Shown piece after piece: positions 23,460 to 33,593 of a stretch of DNA of 45,141 nucleotides. The translations under genes were made by a program, and so were the position numbers. Origin of the DNA: Anaerosalibacter bizertensis (GTDB lineage Bacteria; Bacillota; Clostridia; Tissierellales; Sporanaerobacteraceae). The notes under the pieces were generated by a model. It made no database searches, had not been told where the DNA came from, and saw only the letters and a list, made by a program, of their open reading frames with translations. The stretch is taken from assembly GCF_009696605.1 (NCBI RefSeq), contig NZ_VULR01000017.1, forward strand, positions 1-45,141, written 5' to 3'. Position 1 is the stretch's first letter. Each line of letters opens with the position of its first letter.

Positions 23460-25940
23460 ATGGTAAAGTTTGATAAGGTATATAGTTTATATAGAGAAGA
23501 CTATTCTGAAGTAGATACACTTTGTAAAGAATTAAATATATCCCCTCTTATGGCAAAAGTACTAATAAATAGAGGTTTCTGTAAAGTTCAAGAAGCAAGA
23601 AACTTTTTAAATACAGATTTGGATAGTTTAATAGATCCTTTTCTATTAAAAGATATGGAACAAGCTGTAGCAAGAATTATTAAGGCTATAGAATCCGATG
23701 AAAAAATATGTATCTATGGTGATTATGATGCTGATGGTGTGACTAGTACTTCTGTATTGCTTCTTTTTTTAGAGAAGATTGGTGCTAATTGTATCTATTA
23801 TCTTCCTAATAGGCTTGAAGAGGGTTATGGATTAAATAAAAATGCCGTTGATAAAATAAGTGATTTGGGAGTTTCTCTCGTGATTACAGTTGATTGCGGA
23901 ATAACTAATATAGAGGAAGTAGATTATTTAAACAAGAAAGATATTGATGTTATAGTTACAGATCACCATCAATGTGGAGAGGTATTACCTAATTGTGTTG
24001 CTGTTATAAATCCTAATAGAAAAGATTGTTCTTACCCATTTAAAAAATTGGCTGGAGTAGGTGTAGCTTTTAAATTGGTACAAGGGTTATCTGAAAAACT
24101 TGGCATATCTATAGATTATGAACAAATACTACCTATAGTAGCTGTTGGTACTGTAGCCGATGTAATGCCGCTAGTAGGTGAAAATAGGGTCATAGTAAAA
24201 AATGGATTAAAAATAGTGAATAATAGGCAAAGATTAAATATAGGTCTGGAAGCTCTTTTAGAGGTATCAGGGCTTAAGAATAAAGAGATATCTTCTTATC
24301 ATATAGGCTTTGTATTGGGACCCAGGCTTAATGCAGCAGGAAGGCTTGGAGTCGCTTCTACTGGTGTGGAGATGTTTGTATCCAAAGACTATGAGAAAGC
24401 TTTTACATTAGCAAAAGAACTAGACGAAGAGAATAAAAAAAGACAAGAAATTGAAGATGGAATATTAAAAGAAGCAGAAGAGTTAATAAAACAACAAGTA
24501 GATTTAGAAAAAGATAAGGTAATAGTTCTAGCTTCAGATAAATGGCATTCAGGTATTATTGGTATATGTGCTTCTAAATTAACCGATAAGTATTTTAAAC
24601 CTACAATATTATTTGCCATAGAAGGAGATTTGGCTAGAGGTTCAGCAAGAAGTATTCCAACACTTGATATATATGATAGTTTAACTAAATGTGGAAGGCT
24701 CTTTGAGAAATTTGGAGGTCATAAGCAAGCAGCAGGTATATCTATTAAAACCAAAAATATTGAAGTTTTTAGAAAAAAAATAAATAATATTGTAATAGAT
24801 TCTTTAGATGAGGAAGATTTTATACCGAAAATATCTATTGATTGTGAAATAGGGCCAGAAGATATAAATTTGGAAACTATAATGGAATTAAAAGAGCTTG
24901 AACCTTTTGGAATAGAAAACCCTTCTCCTCAATTTATATATAGAGAGGCATTAATAGATAATATTAGAAGTGTAGGAAGGGATAACAAACATTTGAAACT
25001 AGTATTGGAAAAGGATAACAATAAAGTGGATGCTATAGCATTTAACTTTGGAAAATATGAAAATATACTAGAGGTTGGAGATAGTATAAATGTTATAACT
25101 ACATTAGAAATTAATGAATATATGGGAATGGTAAATCCCCAATTTAAAATTAGAGATATAGCTGATATAGAACTTTACCAATCTAATTTAGATAAAGATT
25201 ATTATTACCATATTAAAAAATGTTTGAAACTAAAAAACAAACAAAACTATCCTGACCCTTCAAACTTAAATTTTTATCCTAAAGATGATAGGCTTGAGAT
25301 TATTATTGATAAGCTAAAAAATGAAGACTCTATACTGGTATTAGTTTTTAATTATTATAATTTACAAGAGATTTTAAAGGCAATTAAAATGGAAGGTAGA
25401 GATATTATTAAAAGAACTTCTATTACCTATAATTTAAGTGATAAAACCAAGCCAAATGGTTTAGTTATATTACCTATTTTATCAGAAATAGATTTTAAAG
25501 ACTATGAGAAAGTTATTTTGTATGATTTAAATTTAAATAAAGATGGCTTACTAGATTTTATGAATAATTCAAAGGATTTAAATATAGAATTTTTATTTAC
25601 TAAAAAGGATATAGAAAAAAACAAAAAGCTAATGAATATTTTTTCTCCTACAGCAGAGGAAATGAAAGTTGTATGTAAAACATTTACTGCTATGAAAGGG
25701 AAAGGCTTTAAAGTTGAACCAGATACATACTTAAGTTCTATAAATAGAAAAACAAATCAAAATATAACAAGATTTAAATTAGATCTAATATTTGAAATAC
25801 TTAAGGATATGGATTTTATAGATTTTATAAATAAAGATGGATTTTATTTTATTAAAGTTTTGACAGCTTTTAATGAAAAAATTGACATAATTGAAAGAGC
25901 TAAAGTAAAATACTTATATAGTCTAAATAATTTTAGCTAA
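23460..25940 (+). CDS. recJ: Single-stranded-DNA-specific exonuclease RecJ
   Basis: An 826-residue DHH-family 5'-3' exonuclease for recombination and mismatch repair. The DHH core has GDYDADGVTSTSVL (Asp at 88, 90 and 92), VTVDCG and VTDHHQ. The DHHA1 domain has FGGHKQAAGISI. An OB-fold follows (about 450-560), then a Clostridia-type C-terminal extension (about 570-826) that makes it longer than the ~577-residue E. coli enzyme. In many relatives apt follows; here relA is next. Confidence 0.97.
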   Translation: MVKFDKVYSLYREDYSEVDTLCKELNISPLMAKVLINRGFCKVQEARNFLNTDLDSLIDPFLLKDMEQAVARIIKAIESDEKICIYGDYDADGVTSTSVLLLFLEKIGANCIYYLPNRLEEGYGLNKNAVDKISDLGVSLVITVDCGITNIEEVDYLNKKDIDVIVTDHHQCGEVLPNCVAVINPNRKDCSYPFKKLAGVGVAFKLVQGLSEKLGISIDYEQILPIVAVGTVADVMPLVGENRVIVKNGLKIVNNRQRLNIGLEALLEVSGLKNKEISSYHIGFVLGPRLNAAGRLGVASTGVEMFVSKDYEKAFTLAKELDEENKKRQEIEDGILKEAEELIKQQVDLEKDKVIVLASDKWHSGIIGICASKLTDKYFKPTILFAIEGDLARGSARSIPTLDIYDSLTKCGRLFEKFGGHKQAAGISIKTKNIEVFRKKINNIVIDSLDEEDFIPKISIDCEIGPEDINLETIMELKELEPFGIENPSPQFIYREALIDNIRSVGRDNKHLKLVLEKDNNKVDAIAFNFGKYENILEVGDSINVITTLEINEYMGMVNPQFKIRDIADIELYQSNLDKDYYYHIKKCLKLKNKQNYPDPSNLNFYPKDDRLEIIIDKLKNEDSILVLVFNYYNLQEILKAIKMEGRDIIKRTSITYNLSDKTKPNGLVILPILSEIDFKDYEKVILYDLNLNKDGLLDFMNNSKDLNIEFLFTKKDIEKNKKLMNIFSPTAEEMKVVCKTFTAMKGKGFKVEPDTYLSSINRKTNQNITRFKLDLIFEILKDMDFIDFINKDGFYFIKVLTAFNEKIDIIERAKVKYLYSLNNFS

Positions 25941-25994
25941 TAAGGGTATCATCTAGGAAAAGGAATAGCAAATAGGAAATGAGTGGGTGAAATT

Positions 25995-28157
25995 ATGTTA
26001 GAAAACTTAATTTTAAAAATAGAACAGTATAATCCGCAAGCTAATACGAAGCAAGTAATTAAAGCTTATAGTTTTGCAGAAGCTGCCCATGAAGGTCAGT
26101 ATAGAAATTCAGGGGAGAGATTTTTTGTTCACCCTTATAATGTGGCTATGATACTTATTGAATTAAATATGGATACTGACACTATAGTGGCGGGATTGCT
26201 TCACGATGTACTTGAAGATACAGATGTTGTTTATGAAAAACTAGTAGAAGAGTTTGGAGAAGAAGTAGCAAATTTAGTAGAAGGGGTTACTAAACTCAAA
26301 AAATTAAAATACAAGACTAAACAAGAGAATCAAGCTGAGAACTTAAGAAAAATGGTTGTTGCTATGGCTAAAGATATAAGGGTTATAATAATTAAATTAG
26401 CCGATAGATTGCATAATATGAGGACTCTTGAGTATATGAGTGAGGAAAAGAAAAAAGAAAAGGCACTAGAAACACTGGAAATCTATGCCCCTCTAGCACA
26501 TAGATTAGGTATTTCCAAGATAAAATGGGAGCTTGAAGATCTTTCTTTAAGATTTTTAGATCCAGAAGGATACTATAAATTAGTAGATAAAGTTTCTAAA
26601 CAAAGAAGGGAAAGGGAAGCTTATATTCAAATGATAATAAATACCCTTCAAGAAAAGCTTGATGAAATGGAAGTATCTTGTGAAATAAGTGGTAGACCAA
26701 AGAATTTTTATAGTATATATAGAAAAATGGTATATCAAAATAAGAGTTTTGAACAAATCTTTGATTTAACTGCCATAAGAATAATTGTAGATACACTTAA
26801 AGACTGTTATGGAGCATTAGGCATAGTCCATACTATGTGGAAGCCTATTCCAGGAAGGTTTAAAGACTATATAGCTATGCCAAAACCTAATATGTATCAA
26901 TCTCTTCATACTACTGTTATAGGGCCACAAGGAGAACCCTTTGAAGTTCAGATACGTACTTGGGATATGCATAGAACTGCTGAATATGGAATTGCAGCTC
27001 ATTGGAAATATAAAGAAGGCACTGTAAAAACAGATAATTTTGATGAAAAACTTTCATGGTTAAGACAGCTTTTAGAATGGCAAAAAGATATGAAGGATCC
27101 TAAAGAATTTATGGAATCTTTAAAAATAGATTTCTTTACTGACGAAGTTTTTGTATTTACTCCTAAAGGCGATGTTATTAGTTTGCCAAATGGATCTACA
27201 CCTATAGATTTTGCTTATAGGGTTCATACAGCTGTAGGTAATAATTGTGTAGGTGCTAAAGTAGATGGAAGAATTGTTCCTTTAGACTATAAATTAAAAA
27301 ATGGAAATATTGTAGAGGTAATTACTTCCGCAAATAGTACAGGACCAAGTAGGGACTGGTTAAAAGTTGTTAAAAGCAGTCAAGCTAAAACAAAGATTAG
27401 ACAATGGTTTAAGAGAGAGGAAAAAGATTTAAACATTATAAAAGGAAAAGATATGCTAGAAAAAGAGGTAAAGAGACAAGGGTTTAAGCTGACAGAAATC
27501 TTAAAAGAAGATTGGTTGAAGAATATTGCTAGTAAACTTAGCTTAAACAATACAGATGATTTATATGCTGGTCTTGGTTATGGAAGCGTAACTTTAAGCC
27601 AAGTTATGCCGCGACTTAAGGAGTTTTATAAAGAACGTCATGACATTAAAGAAGAAAAAAATATTTTAGAACCAAAGATAACTCCTCAAATTTCGAAAAA
27701 GAAGGAAAGGGTTCAGCAAGGAGTAACAATAAAAGGAGTAGACAACATAAAAGTACGATTTTCCAAATGCTGTAATCCAGTACCAGGGGATGATATAGTA
27801 GGTTATATAACTAGAGGAAGAGGGGTCTCTATTCATAGGAGTGATTGTCCAAATATTGAAGACTTAGGAAGTGGCGAAAGATTTATTTACGTAGAATGGG
27901 CTGATGATGAAAAAGCTTCTTATCAAGCAGAAATTCAAATAAAAGCTACTGATAGATCAGGGCTTTTAACCGACATAACTCAAAGAATAACTGAAGCAAA
28001 ATTAGCAGTTCTATCTTTAAGCGCTAGAACAAATAGGGAAAAATTAGTAGTTATGAATATAACCCTTGAAATAAAAGATATAAACCAACTAAGACAATTA
28101 ATGAAAAAGATTAAAAAAGTAAAAGGTGTTATAGATGTCTATAGAGTGACTACTTAG
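25995..28157 (+). CDS. relA: Bifunctional (p)ppGpp synthetase/hydrolase RelA/SpoT
   Basis: A 720-residue long RSH protein. The HD hydrolase domain has HPYNVAMILIELNMD and LLHDVLEDT (HD at 70-71). The synthetase domain has RFKDYIAMPKPNMYQSLHT and QIRTWDMHRTAEYGIAAHWKYKE. A TGS domain (VFVFTPKGDVISLPNGSTPIDFAY), a zinc-finger-like segment with KCCNPVPGD and a C-terminal ACT domain follow. Both catalytic domains look intact. It makes and removes (p)ppGpp in response to ribosome-bound uncharged tRNA. ATG 25995 is preferred to GTG 25983, which lies within the GGGTGA ribosome-binding region. Confidence 0.97.
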   Translation: MLENLILKIEQYNPQANTKQVIKAYSFAEAAHEGQYRNSGERFFVHPYNVAMILIELNMDTDTIVAGLLHDVLEDTDVVYEKLVEEFGEEVANLVEGVTKLKKLKYKTKQENQAENLRKMVVAMAKDIRVIIIKLADRLHNMRTLEYMSEEKKKEKALETLEIYAPLAHRLGISKIKWELEDLSLRFLDPEGYYKLVDKVSKQRREREAYIQMIINTLQEKLDEMEVSCEISGRPKNFYSIYRKMVYQNKSFEQIFDLTAIRIIVDTLKDCYGALGIVHTMWKPIPGRFKDYIAMPKPNMYQSLHTTVIGPQGEPFEVQIRTWDMHRTAEYGIAAHWKYKEGTVKTDNFDEKLSWLRQLLEWQKDMKDPKEFMESLKIDFFTDEVFVFTPKGDVISLPNGSTPIDFAYRVHTAVGNNCVGAKVDGRIVPLDYKLKNGNIVEVITSANSTGPSRDWLKVVKSSQAKTKIRQWFKREEKDLNIIKGKDMLEKEVKRQGFKLTEILKEDWLKNIASKLSLNNTDDLYAGLGYGSVTLSQVMPRLKEFYKERHDIKEEKNILEPKITPQISKKKERVQQGVTIKGVDNIKVRFSKCCNPVPGDDIVGYITRGRGVSIHRSDCPNIEDLGSGERFIYVEWADDEKASYQAEIQIKATDRSGLLTDITQRITEAKLAVLSLSARTNREKLVVMNITLEIKDINQLRQLMKKIKKVKGVIDVYRVTT

Positions 28158-28178
28158 AAATAAGAAAGGATGGAGAAA

Positions 28179-28628
28179 ATGAGAGCTGTAGTTCAGAGAG
28201 TTAATTATGGAAGTGTTACAGTTGATGATAAAAAGGTTGGAGAAATAGAAAAAGGTTTATTAGTATTTTTGGGAATTGGAAAAGAGGATAATGTAGAGGA
28301 TTTAGATTATTTAGTTAAAAAGGTCTTAGGACTTAGAATATTTGAAGATGAAAATAATAAAATGAATTTGTCTCTTCTAGATATTAAAGGTGAATTATTG
28401 GTAGTTTCACAGTTTACTTTATATGGGGATGTTAGAAAAGGTAAAAGACCAAACTTTACAGCCTCTGCTTCCCCAGATTTGGCAGAAAAATTATATAAAG
28501 ATTTTATTGAAAAAAGTAAAGAATATGATATAAAAGTAGAAGAAGGAATATTTGGTGCCGATATGAAAGTAAATATTGAAAATGATGGACCAGTTACTAT
28601 TCTTTTAGATAGTAAAAAAATTTTTTAG
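28179..28628 (+). CDS. dtd: D-aminoacyl-tRNA deacylase
   Basis: A 149-residue homodimeric editing enzyme that removes D-amino acids from tRNA. The start [16 protein letters not shown] is canonical. The active-site motif SQFTLYGD and the cross-subunit motif GRRPNFT variant ([11 protein letters not shown]) are both present. The C-terminus holds [23 protein letters not shown] 28179 is used; an upstream in-frame ATG lies in the AAAGGATGG ribosome site. Confidence 0.97.
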   Translation: MRAVVQRVNYGSVTVDDKKVGEIEKGLLVFLGIGKEDNVEDLDYLVKKVLGLRIFEDENNKMNLSLLDIKGELLVVSQFTLYGDVRKGKRPNFTASASPDLAEKLYKDFIEKSKEYDIKVEEGIFGADMKVNIENDGPVTILLDSKKIF

Positions 28629-28638
28629 GAGGGATATT

Positions 28639-29262
28639 GTGAAAATAGAAAGATTACCAGTAGGTATATATGCTGCTAACTGTTATATTGTTTATTGCGA
28701 GGACACAAAGGAAGGTATAGTTATTGATCCAGGTGGAGAAGGGGATACAATATTAGAAAGAATTAAGAAACTTGATTTAAATATAAAGTATATCATACTT
28801 ACTCATGGACATGGAGATCATATAGGTGGGATAATAGAGGTTAAAAATGGAACTAAAGCACCTATTTTAATTCATAAAGGTGATGAAGAATTATTAAAAG
28901 ATGCTACTAAAAATTTATCTAGCATGATGTTTACAGGGAAGGTTCAAGTAATTGCTGATAAATTTGTAGAGGACAAGGAAGAGCTTAAATTTGGGAATCA
29001 TATGATTGAAATAATTCATACTCCAGGCCATACTCCAGGGGGAATAAGCATAAAAATAGAAGAAAATCTATTTACTGGAGATACTTTATTTGCTGGCTCC
29101 ATAGGAAGAACAGATTTTCCAGGTGGCTCTTATAAACAAATTATTGAGTCAATAAAGGAAAAGCTTATTCTTTATCCAGATGATACTATTGTATACCCAG
29201 GACATGGTCCATCATCAACAATAGGAAGAGAAAAAGCATCCAATCCATTTATTGTAGAATAA
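28639..29262 (+). CDS. MBL-fold metallo-hydrolase, glyoxalase II-like
   Basis: A 207-residue cytoplasmic hydrolase. The metal motif THGHGDHIGG (HxHxDH) is followed by HTPGHTPGGISI, FTGDTLFAGSIGRTDFPGG and YPGHGPSSTIGREK, the full metal ligand set of the YcbL/glyoxalase II-like subgroup. Hydroxyacyl-thioester hydrolysis is likely but not proven. It sits between dtd and hemZ, as in many Clostridia, 10 bases after dtd. Confidence 0.92.
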   Translation: MKIERLPVGIYAANCYIVYCEDTKEGIVIDPGGEGDTILERIKKLDLNIKYIILTHGHGDHIGGIIEVKNGTKAPILIHKGDEELLKDATKNLSSMMFTGKVQVIADKFVEDKEELKFGNHMIEIIHTPGHTPGGISIKIEENLFTGDTLFAGSIGRTDFPGGSYKQIIESIKEKLILYPDDTIVYPGHGPSSTIGREKASNPFIVE

Positions 29263-29309
29263 AAAGTAGCTAGGCACCTTCCAAGAGAATTCAAGTTAAA
29301 GGTGATTAC

Positions 29310-30791
29310 ATGATATTAGTCTATTTAGAAGGACATAATTATGAATATGAAGTACGTGAATTAATTAAATTATTTTTCTTTGGAAAAGAAATTAAATTTA
29401 TTAAAGATGAAAAAGCTTGCAACGAATATAATATATTGATAAAAAATTGTTTAAGGAAAGCTAAAGATGATTATTTTTCCTTAACTGAAATTTTTAAAAA
29501 CGGAAAAATAGTAAGTAGTTCTTCCATAGAGTCTATAAATAATATTTATGTTGGAAAAGATGATTTAAATAAAAAGATTAAAACTGGTATAAAACAGAGT
29601 ATTTATGAAGCTATTTCAAAGATAGCAAAATTAGAAGCCCCTTGGGGAATACTTACTGGAGTAAGACCAGTAAAAATAGTACATGATTTGATGGACAAAC
29701 AAATTAAAGAGGAAGGAATTTATGATATCCTTAAAAATGAATATAAATTGTATCCTGATAGGGCTAGGCTGATTATTGATGTAGCTAAAAAGCAAAGAAG
29801 TTTTATTTATCCATTATCAAAAGATAGATTTAGCTTGTATATAAGCATTCCTTTTTGCCCTACAAGGTGTATATATTGTTCATTTCCATCAAATTCTTTA
29901 GAAGTAAGTAAAAAATATGTAGATGAGTATACAGAAAAACTTATATATGAATTAACTGAGATAAAAAAGATAATGAAAAATAAAAATATATACACAGTTT
30001 ATATAGGAGGAGGTACCCCTACTGCAATACCTACAGAAAATTTAAATAAAATAATTAAAAGTATATACAATTTATTTGGGAGAGAAAACATAGAAGAAAT
30101 AACAGTTGAAGCAGGTAGGCCAGACACTCTGACAGTTGAAAAGCTTCAGATGTTAAGGGAAAATTATATAGAAAGAATAAGTATAAATCCTCAAACTATG
30201 AACTTAAAAACATTAGAGACTATTGGAAGAATGCATACAGATAAAGATATAATTAGAACATTTAATTTGGCAAGAGAAATAGGATTTTCTAATATAAATA
30301 TGGATATAATAATGGGACTTCCAGGTGAAGATATAAATGATGTTAAAAATACATTGGAGATTATATCTGAATTAAGACCTGAAAATTTAACGGTTCATAC
30401 ATTGGCAGTAAAAAGGGTTTCTAAATTTAGAAAAACAATTGATGCTTATTCTTTAAAAGATCAAAATACTATTAATTCTATGCTGGAATTGTCTAAGAAG
30501 TATGCAAAAAATATGGGGCTTTTACCATATTATCTATATAGACAAAAGCAAATGTTAGGAAATCTTGAAAACATAGGCTACTCCATTGAAGGAAAAGAAT
30601 GTATCTATAATATGCTTATAATGGAGGAAAGAGAAACTATAATAGCATTGGGAGCAGGAGGAGTATCTAAAATATTCTATCCTAATGAAAATAGATTTGA
30701 AAGGGTTCCTAATGTAAAGAGTTTAAAAGATTATTTACTTAGAACTGAAGAAATGGTAGAAAGAAAAAGGAAGTTTATTGACACTATCTAA
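29310..30791 (+). CDS. hemZ: Coproporphyrinogen dehydrogenase-like radical SAM protein HemZ
   Basis: A 493-residue protein with a Clostridia-type N-terminal domain (about 1-170) before a radical SAM core. The cluster motif is CPTRCIYC (Cys183, Cys187, Cys190), followed by YIGGGTPTA, TVEAGRPDT and INPQTMN. It belongs to the HemN/HemZ group; HemZ-type proteins are linked to oxygen-independent porphyrin metabolism, though heme-chaperone roles exist in this superfamily. The -35 element of the aspS promoter lies inside its last codons. Confidence 0.92.
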   Translation: MILVYLEGHNYEYEVRELIKLFFFGKEIKFIKDEKACNEYNILIKNCLRKAKDDYFSLTEIFKNGKIVSSSSIESINNIYVGKDDLNKKIKTGIKQSIYEAISKIAKLEAPWGILTGVRPVKIVHDLMDKQIKEEGIYDILKNEYKLYPDRARLIIDVAKKQRSFIYPLSKDRFSLYISIPFCPTRCIYCSFPSNSLEVSKKYVDEYTEKLIYELTEIKKIMKNKNIYTVYIGGGTPTAIPTENLNKIIKSIYNLFGRENIEEITVEAGRPDTLTVEKLQMLRENYIERISINPQTMNLKTLETIGRMHTDKDIIRTFNLAREIGFSNINMDIIMGLPGEDINDVKNTLEIISELRPENLTVHTLAVKRVSKFRKTIDAYSLKDQNTINSMLELSKKYAKNMGLLPYYLYRQKQMLGNLENIGYSIEGKECIYNMLIMEERETIIALGAGGVSKIFYPNENRFERVPNVKSLKDYLLRTEEMVERKRKFIDTI

Positions 30792-30806
30792 TTTTTATCT
30801 TATAAT
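30778..30806 (+). promoter_or_regulatory. Sigma-A promoter of the aspS leader
   Basis: TTGACA at 30778-30783 (inside hemZ), 17-base spacer, perfect TATAAT at 30801-30806. Confidence 0.9.
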
Positions 30807-30812
30807 TATTAA

Positions 30813-31018
30813 AAACATACTAAAAGACTAGGATAAGGAAGAGTAGTTAAATCCCTTGGCTATAGAGAGTCGGTGATGGTGGAAATCCGATGCCAATATT
30901 TGATGAAGACACCTTTGAGTCAATAGGTTAAAAAAGCGAGGTCTATTACCTAATTAGGGTGGCACCGCGAGATAAAACCTCTCGTCCCTGAAATTCATGG
31001 ATGAGAGGTTTTTGTTTT
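30813..31018 (+). promoter_or_regulatory. T-box riboswitch, Asp specifier, controlling aspS
   Basis: Stem I holds AGAGAGTCGGTGATGGTGGA and a specifier loop with GAC at 30908-30910 (an Asp codon, in GAAGACACCTTTGAG). The T-box sequence lies in AATTAGGGTGGCACCGCGAG (30952-30971). The competing terminator has arms AAAACCTCTCGTCC (30974-30987) and GGATGAGAGGTTTT (30999-31012) plus a T tail. Uncharged tRNA-Asp should induce aspS. It is shorter than the asnA leader. Confidence 0.95.
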
Positions 31019-31045
31019 TGTAAATATAACAGGGAGGTTTGAGAT

Positions 31046-32827
31046 ATGGGTGAAAAAATGGGTAATTTAAGAAGGACTCATATGTGTGGAGATTTAAGAA
31101 AAATAAATATTAATGAAGAAGTAGTGCTTATGGGTTGGGTCCAAAAAAAGAGAAATTTAGGTTCATTAATATTTGCAGATTTAAGAGATACTAAAGGAAT
31201 AGCACAGGTTGTATTTGATGATACTATTTCAGAAGAACTATTTAAGAAAGCAGAAAAAATTAAAAGTGAATATGTTATTGCAGTTAAAGGAAAGGTTAGA
31301 GAAAGAGAGTCTATAAATAAAAATATACCTACTGGGGAAATAGAAATACTAGCAAGTGAACTAAAGATATTGAATGAGTCAGAAACTCCTCCAATTTATA
31401 TTAAAGATAATGATGATGTTTCTGAAAATATGAGATTGAAATATAGGTATCTTGATTTGAGAAAACCTTCTATGCAAAGAAATCTTAAAGCAAGACATAA
31501 GACTGGAAAAATTATAAGAGAGTTTTTAGATGAAAACAATTTTGTTGAGGTAGAAACTCCTATGCTTACTAAGCCAACTCCTGAAGGTGCTAGAGATTAT
31601 TTAGTTCCTAGTAGGGTAAATGAAGGTAAGTTTTATGCTCTTCCTCAGTCACCACAATTGATGAAACAGCTTTTAATGGTTTCAGGTATGGATAGATACT
31701 ATCAAATAGTAAAATGCTTCAGAGACGAAGATTTGAGGGCAAATAGGCAGCCGGAATTTACTCAAGTAGATATAGAAATGTCTTTTGTAGACATAGAAGA
31801 TATAATAGAGATAAATGAAAAACTTTTATATAAAATATTCAAAGAAATGAAAGGCATCGAGCTAGAATTGCCTATTGCGAGAATGACTTATAATGAGGCT
31901 ATGGAAAGATTTGGTTCAGACAAGCCGGATTTGAGATTTGGATTTGAACTAAAAGATATAACAGATATAGTTGCTAATTCAAATTTCAAAGTATTTAGCG
32001 GTACAATAAAAAATAATGGAGAAGTTAGAGGTATAAATATAAAAGGATATGAAAGTAGTTTTTCTAGAAAAGATATTTCAAAGTTAGAAAACTATGTAAA
32101 GACCTTTGGTGCTAAAGGATTAGCTTGGATAAAAATAACTGATGAAGGTATTACCTCTCCTATTGCTAAGTTTTTAGGTGAAAATGAATTAGAAAATATA
32201 ATTAGCAGAATGGATGGAGAAAAAGGAGATTTATTATTATTTGTTGCAGATAAACCTAAAGTGGTATTTGATAGTTTAGGCAATCTAAGAGTAGAAATTG
32301 CCAAAAGGCTTGATATAATAGAAAAGGATGATTTGAAATTAGTTTGGATAACAGAGTTTCCATTATTCGAATATGATGAAGATGAAGAAAGATATGTAGC
32401 TAAACATCATCCTTTCACCCATCCAATGGAGGAAGATATTGAGCTTTTAGAAACTAATCCTGAAAAAGTTAGGGCAAAAGCTTATGATATTGTTATAAAT
32501 GGAGATGAAATGGGGGGAGGAAGTATTAGAATAAGTGACTCTAAACTTCAAGAGAGAATGTTCAAAGCATTAGGTTTTTCTATGGAAGAAGCCAGAGAAA
32601 AATTCGGATTTTTATTAGAGGCATTTAAGTATGGAACCCCTCCTCATGGCGGAATAGCTTATGGATTTGATAGGTTAGTAATGCTTTTAACTGATACAGA
32701 TAATATTCGTGATGTAATTGCTTTTCCGAAAACTCAAAGTGCAACTTGTCTTTTAACAGGAGCACCAGCAAATATAGATTCAGAACAACTTAAAGAAGTT
32801 CATATGAAGTTAGATTTGGAAAAATAA
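31046..32827 (+). CDS. aspS: Aspartyl-tRNA synthetase
   Basis: A 593-residue bacterial-type class II synthetase. An OB-fold anticodon-binding domain (LMGWVQKKRNLGSLIFADLRD) leads into the catalytic core with FVEVETPML (motif 1 region), FRDEDLRANRQPEFTQVDIEMSF (motif 2) and GIAYGFDRLVMLL (motif 3). The bacterial GAD insertion lies about 290-410. It charges tRNA-Asp, and bacterial forms can also act on tRNA-Asn in indirect pathways. ATG 31046 follows GGGAGG. It is preceded directly by the T-box; hisS, its frequent partner, is not here. Confidence 0.98.
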   Translation: MGEKMGNLRRTHMCGDLRKININEEVVLMGWVQKKRNLGSLIFADLRDTKGIAQVVFDDTISEELFKKAEKIKSEYVIAVKGKVRERESINKNIPTGEIEILASELKILNESETPPIYIKDNDDVSENMRLKYRYLDLRKPSMQRNLKARHKTGKIIREFLDENNFVEVETPMLTKPTPEGARDYLVPSRVNEGKFYALPQSPQLMKQLLMVSGMDRYYQIVKCFRDEDLRANRQPEFTQVDIEMSFVDIEDIIEINEKLLYKIFKEMKGIELELPIARMTYNEAMERFGSDKPDLRFGFELKDITDIVANSNFKVFSGTIKNNGEVRGINIKGYESSFSRKDISKLENYVKTFGAKGLAWIKITDEGITSPIAKFLGENELENIISRMDGEKGDLLLFVADKPKVVFDSLGNLRVEIAKRLDIIEKDDLKLVWITEFPLFEYDEDEERYVAKHHPFTHPMEEDIELLETNPEKVRAKAYDIVINGDEMGGGSIRISDSKLQERMFKALGFSMEEAREKFGFLLEAFKYGTPPHGGIAYGFDRLVMLLTDTDNIRDVIAFPKTQSATCLLTGAPANIDSEQLKEVHMKLDLEK

Positions 32828-32831
32828 ATTA

Positions 32832-32853
32832 TTCCAGGGCTTTTGCCCTGGAA
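32832..32853. other. GC-rich hairpin after aspS
   Basis: TTCCAGGGC pairs with GCCCTGGAA around a TTTT loop, directly after the aspS stop. No T-run follows on the plus strand, so it is not a standard intrinsic terminator. It may stabilise the 3' end or attenuate transcription into tcdA. Confidence 0.5.
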
Positions 32854-32878
32854 AGTATTCATAATGTAGGTGATAATT

Positions 32879-33592
32879 GTGGATAACCCTTTTTTGAGAA
32901 CTGAAATGCTTATAGGAAAAGAAGGAATGGATATATTAAATAATTCAACAGTATGTGTATTTGGAATAGGAGGGGTAGGCTCTTATACTGTAGAAGCATT
33001 AGTAAGATCAGGAATTGGAAATATTGTTTTAGTAGATTATGATATAATAGATATAACAAATATTAATAGACAGATTCATGCTACACATAGTACTATAGGC
33101 AGATATAAAGTTGAAGCTATGAAAGAAAGAGTATTGGATATTAATCCATATATCAATATAAAAACATATAATGCAAAATTGGAAAAAACTAATATAGATT
33201 CTCTATTATCAAAAGAATATAATTATGTAGTAGATGCCATAGATATGATTAGTTCAAAATTAGATCTAATTGAAAGATGTAAAATTGAAAATATTCCTAT
33301 TATTAGTTGTATGGGAGCTGGAAATAAATTAGATCCAACTATGTTATTAGTAGGAGATATTTATAAAACAAGTACTTGTCCACTAGCGAGAGTTGTGAGA
33401 AGAGAGTTAAGAAAAAGAAAAGTAGATTCATTAAAAGTTATATGGTCTAAAGAGAAACCTATTAAGATAAACTTAAAAAATGAAGAAACTAAAAAACCAG
33501 TTCCAGGCAGTGTTTCTTTTGTTCCACCTGTAGCAGGATTAATAATAGCTTCAGAAGTGGTTAAAGATTTAATTAGTAAGGAGGGTTTATAA
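32879..33592 (+). CDS. tcdA: tRNA threonylcarbamoyladenosine dehydratase-like (TcdA, ThiF family)
   Basis: A 237-residue E1-like protein with nucleotide-binding GIGGVGS (29-35), NRQIHAT, a DAIDMISSKLDLIERC region and PGSVSFVPPVAGL near the C-terminus, as in TcdA/YgdL. It would cyclise t6A37 to ct6A in ANN-decoding tRNAs using ATP. GTG 32879 is preferred (AGGTG 6 bases before it, product starting MDNPFLRTEMLIGKEG); GTG 32870 overlaps that site. Confidence 0.9.
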   Translation: MDNPFLRTEMLIGKEGMDILNNSTVCVFGIGGVGSYTVEALVRSGIGNIVLVDYDIIDITNINRQIHATHSTIGRYKVEAMKERVLDINPYINIKTYNAKLEKTNIDSLLSKEYNYVVDAIDMISSKLDLIERCKIENIPIISCMGAGNKLDPTMLLVGDIYKTSTCPLARVVRRELRKRKVDSLKVIWSKEKPIKINLKNEETKKPVPGSVSFVPPVAGLIIASEVVKDLISKEGL

Positions 33593-33593
33593 T

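Noticed and set aside
32832-32853. Hairpin after aspS as an intrinsic terminator
   Set aside because: No T-run on the plus strand; kept only as an unexplained hairpin.
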